Source: Massilia antarctica
GTDB lineage: Bacteria > Pseudomonadota > Gammaproteobacteria > Burkholderiales > Burkholderiaceae_D
Assembly: GCF_015689335.1 (NCBI RefSeq)
Contig: NZ_CP065053.1
Span: 186,001-250,000 of the forward strand
Length of the DNA: 64,000 nucleotides
Direction: 5' to 3'
Shown here one piece after another: positions 45,338-51,851 of the stretch. Below the pieces are notes generated by a model. It saw only the letters and a program-made list of their open reading frames with translations. It was not told the DNA's origin and searched no databases. A program made the position numbers and the translations under genes. Each line of letters starts with the position of its first letter. Position 1 is the first letter of the stretch.

Positions 45338-46216
45338 ATGATGCCCGCAACCCGCATTGCCGTCGCAAGCTACAAGGTTTCTCGCCCTGTGCGGGCCTGG
45401 GTGTTGATGCTGGGAGCGGTGCTGATACTGGCGGCGAACCAAGTCCAGGCAGCGTCCGGTCAACGGATCGAGAAATGCGACTGGGATCATCCCGGCGTAA
45501 ATCCCTTCATGGGCGATGTGGTGGCGGCCGTGGACCGCTATCGCGACATTCCGCCGCTGGTGCGTGCGCGTCTCAAGGAGCGCATGGCGGACCGCAACTT
45601 CGACGAATTCGTGACCATCGGACGCGACTCGATCAAGGGCCAGAACGACTACGAACCAAAGATCCGCGACATGCATTTCGGCGCCGGCACGGTGTGCGGC
45701 AGCGTCTCGCGCGCCGGCTGGAGCGCCAGGACCAAACAGGCGGGATTGGTGTATTGCGAAGGAGATCACTGCATCCTGGTGCCGACAGTGTGCCGCAACG
45801 TGAGCCGCATTCATCGCCTGGGTACCAGCGGACCGTCGAGGAGGCACGCCGAGGGCGGCCCCGGTTCGTCGATGTCGCTGTCCGCAGAACCAGCGGCACC
45901 GGAAAGCGAACTGGCGCTCGCGCTGCGCGGCACCAGCGCCGAGCCTAAGTCACCCATCGCCGAGCGCGCACCGAGCACGCCACCGGGACTGATTGCCTAC
46001 CAGGGTGGGGTTCCAGTCACGCCAATCGGGCCTGGGGGCTTCGGGCCGCCGTTCAGGGACGGGCCGACTACCGGCATCGACCTCACGCCCGTCCCCGACA
46101 CCAACCTGCCCGCGGTACCAGTGCCCGAGCCGGAACAATGGATGATGATGGGATTAGGACTGGCTGCGGTGCTGGGCGCCGCGCGGCGGCGCCGCCCGCA
46201 CTTGTCGCCGCTCTAG
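45338..46216 (+). CDS. MHFG-family PEP-CTERM sorting-signal protein
   Basis: A 292-residue secreted protein. A signal peptide (VRAWVLMLGAVLILAANQVQA) follows a short charged start. The middle has IRDMHFGAGTVCGSVSRAGW and YCEGDHCILVPTVCRNVSRI, with the M-H-F-G tetrad and several Cys residues that name the family. A Pro/Gly/Ala-rich stretch leads to the C-terminal tripartite signal: VPEPEQW, a hydrophobic helix MMMGLGLAAVLGAA and RRRR. Such proteins are processed by an exosortase, linked to exopolysaccharide production; none is in the window. Its function is unknown. Confidence 0.9.
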   Translation: MMPATRIAVASYKVSRPVRAWVLMLGAVLILAANQVQAASGQRIEKCDWDHPGVNPFMGDVVAAVDRYRDIPPLVRARLKERMADRNFDEFVTIGRDSIKGQNDYEPKIRDMHFGAGTVCGSVSRAGWSARTKQAGLVYCEGDHCILVPTVCRNVSRIHRLGTSGPSRRHAEGGPGSSMSLSAEPAAPESELALALRGTSAEPKSPIAERAPSTPPGLIAYQGGVPVTPIGPGGFGPPFRDGPTTGIDLTPVPDTNLPAVPVPEPEQWMMMGLGLAAVLGAARRRRPHLSPL

Positions 46217-46239
46217 CCTGCGTCGCCTGCTCTAGCCTC

Positions 46240-46330
46240 CGTCGCCCCCGCGCAGGCGGGGGCCCAAGTTCGTAGAGCCGCTAACGACTGAGCGGAAAAC
46301 TTGGCCCCCCACCGAGTGCCGCCCTGGCGC
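46240..46330. repeat. Dispersed inverted-repeat element between PEP-CTERM gene and rmuC
   Basis: A left arm CGTCGCCCCCGCGCAGGCGG continues to GCCCAAGTT, then the loop CGTAGAGCCGCT, then AACTTGGCCCCCC and finally GCGCGGGGGCGACG. The core CCCAAGTTCGTAnAnCCGCT is shared with 25172-25191. The right arm is broken by about 16 bp of unmatched sequence. It could act as a bidirectional terminator for the converging genes. Confidence 0.75.
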
Positions 46331-46368
46331 GGGGGCGACGTTGCATCCGCTAACGTCGAAACATGCTC

Positions 46369-47691
46369 TCACCCCTCACTGTCGATATCAGGCCCCAGCA
46401 TCAGCTGCGCCGCTTCGCTCGGCAACGCCTCCACCGACTTGAGCTTGCGCGCCATCTGGCGGCTGCGCACTTCCGCATTCTCGATATTCTTGGCCGCCTT
46501 TTCCAGGGTCAGCTTGGTCTGCGTGAGTACATCGCCAAACTTGGTAAATTCCGTCTTCACCGCCCCCAGCACCTGCCACACTTCGGACGAGCGCTTTTCC
46601 AGCGCCAGCGTACGGAATCCCATCTGCAAACTATTCAGAATCGCCGACAGGGTCGACGGTCCCGCAATCGATACGCGCAAGGTGCGCTGCAGATCGTCGG
46701 CCAGGCCGGGCCTGCGCATGACCTCCGCATACAGCCCCTCGGTCGGCAGGAACAGGATCGCAAAATCGGTGGTCAGCGGCGGCGAAACGTACTTGTCGCA
46801 AATGGTCTTCGCTTCCAGCCGCACAGCACGTTCGAGCTCGCGCCCGGCCAGCGCCACGCCGTCGGCATCGGCCCGGTCGGCCGCGTCAAGCAAGCGTTCG
46901 TACTGCTCCTTGGGGAACTTGGCATCGATCGGCATCCACACCGGCGCGCCGCCTTCGACATGGCCGGGCAGCTTGATCGCAAACTCGACCCGCGCCCCGC
47001 TGCCGGGAATGGTCTCGACATTCTTCGCATACTGGTCCACCGTCAGCACCTGTTCGAGCAGCATTTCAAGCTGCACTTCGCCCCAGGTGCCGCGCGTCTT
47101 CACGTTCGTGAGCACTCGTTTCAGATCGCCCACGCCGATCGCCAGCTGCTGCATCTCGCCCAGTCCCTGGTGCACCCGCTCCAAGCGCTCCGACACCTGG
47201 CGGAACGATTCGGACAAACGCGTCTCCAGGGTGGCGTGCAGCTTCTCGTCGACCGTCTTGCGCATTTCTTCCAGGCGCGCACCGTTATCGTTCTGCAGGT
47301 CGCCGATCTTCGCTTCCAAGGTCGCGCGCACTTCGAGCATGCGCCGGGCGTTCGATTCGGTCAGCGCCGACAGGGTCTGGTGCATGGTATCGGCAAAGCG
47401 CTTGAGCGTGGCCGACTGCTCTTCGCGCCCGCTGACGCTGGCCAGGTGAATCTGCTGGCGCATGCTGTCGAGCTGCTGCACGGTGGCGCCGTGATATTGC
47501 GCGAGACTGGCGCCGATGTCCTGGCGCGTGCCCTGGGCGCCGGCCTGCGATTCCAGGCGCAGCTCGCGTTCCAGCCGTTCCAGCTGCGCGGCGCCACCGC
47601 TGCTGCCGCGCGCGCGCAGCAGCAGTACCACCTGCAAAATAATGATGACAACCGCCAGCGCGGCGAGGATCAGGAATTCGGTCTGGGTCAT
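46369..47691 (-). CDS. rmuC: DNA recombination protein RmuC
   Basis: This 440-residue protein has an N-terminal membrane helix (FLILAALAVVIIILQVVLLL), a long coiled coil (about 35-190) rich in Leu/Glu/Arg, and the RmuC nuclease-like domain with TRGTWGEVQLEMLLEQVLTV, WMPIDAKFPKEQYERLLDAA and FLPTEGLYAEVMRRPGL. It limits inversions at short repeats; the biochemical activity is still inferred from its PD-(D/E)xK-like fold. It lies 4 bp after the globin gene and may be cotranscribed with it. Confidence 0.95.
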   Translation of the reverse strand: MTQTEFLILAALAVVIIILQVVLLLRARGSSGGAAQLERLERELRLESQAGAQGTRQDIGASLAQYHGATVQQLDSMRQQIHLASVSGREEQSATLKRFADTMHQTLSALTESNARRMLEVRATLEAKIGDLQNDNGARLEEMRKTVDEKLHATLETRLSESFRQVSERLERVHQGLGEMQQLAIGVGDLKRVLTNVKTRGTWGEVQLEMLLEQVLTVDQYAKNVETIPGSGARVEFAIKLPGHVEGGAPVWMPIDAKFPKEQYERLLDAADRADADGVALAGRELERAVRLEAKTICDKYVSPPLTTDFAILFLPTEGLYAEVMRRPGLADDLQRTLRVSIAGPSTLSAILNSLQMGFRTLALEKRSSEVWQVLGAVKTEFTKFGDVLTQTKLTLEKAAKNIENAEVRSRQMARKLKSVEALPSEAAQLMLGPDIDSEG

Positions 47692-47695
47692 CGAA

Positions 47696-48085
47696 TCAGC
47701 CGTCTTTGTTGCGCATCCAGTCGGCGGTCTGGTAGAACGACTCCATCAGGCGCAAGCGCAGCGCTTCGTCGATGCCGATGTCTTCCATCGCCCACGCCAT
47801 GGCGCGCAGCCACTGATCGCGTTCGCTGCTGCCGATGGCGAACGGCAGGTGGCGCGCGCGCAGGCGTGGATGGCCGTACTGTTCGACGAACAGGTCGGGC
47901 CCGCCCATCCAGCCGCTCAGGAACATGAACAGCTTCTGGCGCGAGCCTTCCATCGACGGCGGATGCAGCGTGCGGATGCCGGCGAACTCGGGTTCGAGCT
48001 CCATCAGGTCGTAGAAGCGGTCGACCATCTCGCGCACGCGCGCTTCGCCACCGATGACGTCATACAGGGTTTGTGGTTCACTCAT
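47696..48085 (-). CDS. Group II truncated hemoglobin
   Basis: A 129-residue protein starting MSEPQTLYDVIGGEARVREM, with the 2/2 globin pattern: VDRFYDLMELEPEFAGIRTL (distal side), LFMFLSGWMGGPDLFVEQYG and HPRLRARHLPFAIGSSERDQ, in which the His of RARHLPF is the proximal heme ligand, and WLRAMAWAMEDIGID. Group II globins bind oxygen or NO; the role here is unknown. It starts 32 bp after the end of the CqsA-like gene and is followed by rmuC. Confidence 0.94.
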   Translation of the reverse strand: MSEPQTLYDVIGGEARVREMVDRFYDLMELEPEFAGIRTLHPPSMEGSRQKLFMFLSGWMGGPDLFVEQYGHPRLRARHLPFAIGSSERDQWLRAMAWAMEDIGIDEALRLRLMESFYQTADWMRNKDG

Positions 48086-48117
48086 GCCGCCATGATAGCG
48101 CAGCAGGCGCGCCGCTG

Positions 48118-49362
48118 TCAGACCAGTGTGAGGCGGCGCAGGCGCCGCGTGGAGGGCCAGCTGTCCATGCCCACCTCCAGGCGCATGTCGGCGCAGGCCT
48201 CGATCAGGCGAGAACACTGCGCGCCCGTCAGGCCGCTGTTGAGCGTGAGGCGTACCAGCGAGCGGTTCTTGGCGGTGGCTGGCGCGCAGAACACGGCGCC
48301 GTGGACGCCGCGCTTTTCCAAGGCCTTGCGCAGCGCCAGGGTGCGCGGTTCCGGCCCCGCTTCGAGCGCGACGATTTGTTCGCTGCCGTCGTCGACGTTG
48401 TAGCCCAAGGCGCGCAGGCCTTCCCTCACCGTGCGCGTGATCCGCGCCAGCGCGGCGCGGCGGCCGTCGGCGCCGGCGATGAAGTCGAGCGCGGCATCGA
48501 ACCACGCCAGCTCGTGCTCCAGCAGGCAGGAGCTGAAGATCGCCGGGCGCGAGGCCGACAGGAAGTAGCCCTTGAAATGGCTGGAACAGGTAATGAAGCC
48601 GGCGCGCCCGGCGAAGCTCTTGGCCAGCGAGGCGGTGCGAAAGTGCACTTGCCCCTCCAGCCCCAGCGCCGCCACCAGTCCGGCCCCGCGCGGACCGTGG
48701 GTGCCGACCGAATGCGATTCGTCCACCACCAGAATGCTGCCGCTGTCGGCGGCGATGCGCGCGACGTCGTGCAGCGGCGCGACGCTGCCGTTGGTGCTGT
48801 ACAGCGCATCGACCACGATCACGCCGGGACCGTGCTTGCGCACCTGGCGCTCCAGGTGCGCCGCATCGTTGTGCAGGAACGGCAGCGCCGCGGCCTGCGC
48901 CGACTGCACGCCTTCCCACAGCGAGGCGTGCGCCATCATGTCGAGATAGACCGGCACGCCCGGCCCGGCGATGGTCTGCAGCAGGCCGACATTGGCGGCC
49001 CAGCCGGACTGGGTCAGCACCGCGTCTTCGGCACCCAAGAAGGCGGCCAGCTTCGCTTCCAGCCGGTGCTGGGCGCTGCCCTCCTGCAGGAACACGGAGG
49101 ACATCAGCATGCCCGCACGGCTCGCGACGAGGCAGCGCGCCTGCGCCTCCAGCAAGGCCGCTTCGCCGGAAATGCACAGGTAGTCGTTGCTGGCCAACAT
49201 GATTGCGCCGGGCTGGGGCGGTGTCCACACGTGCAGATGTTCACCGCCCAGCAACTGCGCCACGCGCGTCACGTAATGCTCATCCATGCGGCCGGTGACG
49301 AAGGATGGCATGGCCAGTTCGGCGCGCACGGCAGTCGAAATTTGATCGGCAGCAAAAGACAT
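48118..49362 (-). CDS. jqsA: CqsA/LqsA/JqsA-like alpha-hydroxyketone autoinducer synthase
   Basis: This 414-residue PLP-dependent enzyme of the alpha-oxoamine synthase family has the cofactor residues Asp214 and His217 in LVVDESHSVGTHGPRGAG and the Schiff-base Lys248 in TASLAKSFAGRAGF. Its N-terminus (FVTGRMDEHYVTRVAQLLGG, then MLASNDYLCISGEAAL) matches CqsA/LqsA rather than BioF/KBL, which begin differently. Such enzymes join an aminobutyrate-type substrate to an acyl-CoA to form CAI-1 or LAI-1-like signals. The divergent neighbour is a sensor kinase of the matching type followed by a response regulator, which strongly supports a signal synthase. Confidence 0.9.
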   Translation of the reverse strand: MSFAADQISTAVRAELAMPSFVTGRMDEHYVTRVAQLLGGEHLHVWTPPQPGAIMLASNDYLCISGEAALLEAQARCLVASRAGMLMSSVFLQEGSAQHRLEAKLAAFLGAEDAVLTQSGWAANVGLLQTIAGPGVPVYLDMMAHASLWEGVQSAQAAALPFLHNDAAHLERQVRKHGPGVIVVDALYSTNGSVAPLHDVARIAADSGSILVVDESHSVGTHGPRGAGLVAALGLEGQVHFRTASLAKSFAGRAGFITCSSHFKGYFLSASRPAIFSSCLLEHELAWFDAALDFIAGADGRRAALARITRTVREGLRALGYNVDDGSEQIVALEAGPEPRTLALRKALEKRGVHGAVFCAPATAKNRSLVRLTLNSGLTGAQCSRLIEACADMRLEVGMDSWPSTRRLRRLTLV

Positions 49363-49513
49363 GAATTCTCCTTGGAAAAATTATTCATTCTGTGCCGCCC
49401 TTCCTTGACATTCGTGCAACATCGATGGGACTTGACATATATCAAATTGCAAAATATCAACATAGGTCAAGATTGTTCTTTCCCGCCATCTGTGCGAGTC
49501 CGGAAAGCATTCC

Positions 49514-50824
49514 ATGATGTTTGCCAGCGCCCCTGCCCCGTTTTTCACCGACCGCTTGCGTGAATTCGTTCTGCACTGGCTGCTGCGATGGCTGGCGCAC
49601 AACGAGCGTCATCACGCCCATGCGGCCGGACGCTTCATCGTGCTGGCGTGGATCGGCTTTCTGGGCATGCCGGCCTATTATTCGATCTGGACCTACTGGT
49701 TCCCGCAGGAGTTCGAGAGCCTCACCCTGCGCCTGGTCGGCGCGGCCCTGTGCCTGCCCGCGCTGGCCCCGGGGCGCCTGCTGCGCGGGCGCTTCGTGAA
49801 TGCCTATCTGTTCATCGCGGTGACGTATGTGCTGCCGTTCCAGTTCGCCTTCATGTACCTGATGAATCACGGTTCGGCCGTGTGGAGCCAGTCGCTGCTG
49901 ATCGCGCTGACGGTGCTGTTCCACTTCCGCACGCGCCTGGCCTTGAGCGCCTGCGCCACCGGCACCGTGCTGGCCTGCGCCCTGTTCGCGCTGGTCGGCG
50001 AACCGGCCTTCATGCTCAGCCCCACCGTGCTGGAACAGCTGCCGATCTACGCCTTCACCATCGTCGCCGTGTCGGTGGCCAAGGCCGGGCGCGGGGCGCT
50101 CGAGCGCGAAAAGCTGGCCGGCATGGCGCACGGCCTGGCCAGCGTGTCGCACGAACTGCGCACGCCCCTGATCAGCGTCGAGGCCAATGTGCGCGGCATC
50201 CACCGCCGCATCACGCCGCCGGCCCGCGCCAGCGAGGCGGACTGGCAGGCGATGAGCGAGGCGATGGCGCGCATCCAGTACGAGGTGCGCCACATGAACC
50301 ACATGATCGACCTGTTCCTGCTGTCGGCCAGCGCGGTCGAGCAGCAGCTCGAAGCGACCGAGGTGATATCGATGCGCGAGGTGGTCGAGTCGGTGATCCG
50401 GCGCTATCCGTTCGCGGCGCAGTCGCAGCGCGACGCGGTCAAGGTCGACATCCGCACCGACTTCCGCTTCGCCGGCAAGCACGAGCTGTCGGTCGTCATT
50501 TTGCTCAACCTGCTGCGCAATGCGCTCAAGGCGCTGCACCGGGCCGGCAAGGGGCGCATCCGCATCGTCGTCGACGGCCGTCCCGACACGCCGCGCCTGC
50601 TGGTGATCGATACCGGCTGTGGCATCGCCGCGCGCCAGCTGCCGATGATCTTCCAGCGCTTCTATTCCTACCCGCCCAGTTCCGGCGCCGGCATCGGGCT
50701 GGCCCTGTGCAAGGACATCATCGATGCCTGGCAGGCCAGCATCCGCTGCGTCTCGCGCGAGCTTGGCTACACCATGTTCGTGCTCGAATTCCCTCGCGTG
50801 GCCGCGGCGCCGCCCTCGCATTGA
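49514..50824 (+). CDS. jqsS: CqsS/LqsS/JqsS-like sensor histidine kinase
   Basis: A 436-residue kinase with about six membrane helices in residues 40-190 (for example FIVLAWIGFLGMPAYYSIWT, AYLFIAVTYVLPFQFAFMYL and IYAFTIVAVSVA), no periplasmic sensor domain, then the dimerisation box with His213 in LASVSHELRTPLIS and an ATPase domain with N box LLNLLRNALKALHR, G1 VIDTGCGIA and G2 GAGIGLALCKD. The CqsS-type layout without an attached receiver resembles LqsS. It should sense the alpha-hydroxyketone made by the divergent synthase gene. The response regulator follows after 20 bp. Confidence 0.9.
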   Translation: MMFASAPAPFFTDRLREFVLHWLLRWLAHNERHHAHAAGRFIVLAWIGFLGMPAYYSIWTYWFPQEFESLTLRLVGAALCLPALAPGRLLRGRFVNAYLFIAVTYVLPFQFAFMYLMNHGSAVWSQSLLIALTVLFHFRTRLALSACATGTVLACALFALVGEPAFMLSPTVLEQLPIYAFTIVAVSVAKAGRGALEREKLAGMAHGLASVSHELRTPLISVEANVRGIHRRITPPARASEADWQAMSEAMARIQYEVRHMNHMIDLFLLSASAVEQQLEATEVISMREVVESVIRRYPFAAQSQRDAVKVDIRTDFRFAGKHELSVVILLNLLRNALKALHRAGKGRIRIVVDGRPDTPRLLVIDTGCGIAARQLPMIFQRFYSYPPSSGAGIGLALCKDIIDAWQASIRCVSRELGYTMFVLEFPRVAAAPPSH

Positions 50825-50844
50825 CTCCCTATGAAAGGCCCAGC

Positions 50845-51840
50845 ATGCCCCTGCCGATTTACAGCCATCCCAGCCTGACCGTCCTGATCGACGACAGCGA
50901 CAGCTTCCTGAAAAGCGTCGCCTTCCAGCTCGACCCGGCCCTGGCCAGCAAATGTTTTGCCGATACCAGCAGCGCGCTGGCCTGGATCGGCGCCTACGGC
51001 GAACGCCAGCCCGGCCGGCTGGCGGCCAGCTACGATACCTATCCCGGGTCAAAGGAGCGCTGCAACGTCGCCTTCGACATCGACCAGATCCACCGCATCA
51101 GCTTCGAGCCGCAACGCTTCATGACGCCGTCGGTGGTGGTGGTCGATTATTCGATGCCGCAGATGGATGGCCTGGAGCTGTGCGAAGCGCTGCGCCACCT
51201 GCCCTGCAAAAAAATCCTGTTTACCGGCGTGGCCGACGAAAAAGTGGCGGTCGACGCCTTCAACCGCGGCCTGATCGACCGTTACATCAAAAAGAGCGAC
51301 GACGATGCGCTCGACAAGCTCGAAGCCGAAATCGTGGCGCTGCAGCAGGCGTATTTCGCGGCCCGCTCCGATCCGCTGCGCGACCTGCTGGAGCTGCACA
51401 ACCACAGCTTCCTGAGCGACCCGGCGTTTTCCGCGGTGGTGCGCATGGTGGCGGAGCAGCACGGGATCGTCGAACATTATCTGTATCCGAATCCGGCCGG
51501 CATCCTGCTGTACGACGCGCGCGGACGCGCCCAGCTGATGGTGGTCGAAACCGAGGCCGGGATGAACGCGCACTACGAGGTGGGTTGCGACAACGATGCG
51601 CCGCCGTCGTTCCTGCAGGCGGTGCGCGAGCGCTGCATCGTGCCGTATTTTCGCGAGGGCGACGGCATGTATGCGCGCGATTTCGCCCGCAACTGGCACC
51701 GCTGGACCGCGCCCGCGCAGCGCTGCCGCGGGACGCAGACCAACTATTACTGGGCACTGTTCCCGCTGGCACCGGGCCAGCTGGAACAACCAGCCCACCC
51801 GTTCGCGGCCTTCCTGCACGAGCGCGAGATGGCGTCCTGA
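50845..51840 (+). CDS. jqsR: Atypical response regulator (LqsR/JqsR-like position)
   Basis: This 331-residue protein has a receiver domain: acidic pair Asp16-Asp17 (LIDDSDSFLKS), phosphoacceptor Asp101 (VVVDYSMPQMDGLELCEAL), Thr127 (ILFTGVADEK) and Lys149/150 (DRYIKKSDD). About 45 extra residues (about 50-95: GERQPGRLAASYDTYPGSKE and on) separate helix 2 from the phosphorylation strand. The C-terminal half (about 165-331), with FSAVVRMVAEQHGIVEHYLY, GILLYDARGRAQLMVVETEA and YFREGDGMYARDFARNWHRW, has no helix-turn-helix and no enzyme motif I recognise. AAAGG precedes the ATG by 7 bases. The name is by context. Confidence 0.85.
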   Translation: MPLPIYSHPSLTVLIDDSDSFLKSVAFQLDPALASKCFADTSSALAWIGAYGERQPGRLAASYDTYPGSKERCNVAFDIDQIHRISFEPQRFMTPSVVVVDYSMPQMDGLELCEALRHLPCKKILFTGVADEKVAVDAFNRGLIDRYIKKSDDDALDKLEAEIVALQQAYFAARSDPLRDLLELHNHSFLSDPAFSAVVRMVAEQHGIVEHYLYPNPAGILLYDARGRAQLMVVETEAGMNAHYEVGCDNDAPPSFLQAVRERCIVPYFREGDGMYARDFARNWHRWTAPAQRCRGTQTNYYWALFPLAPGQLEQPAHPFAAFLHEREMAS

Positions 51841-51851
51841 TGCCAAGGTGC

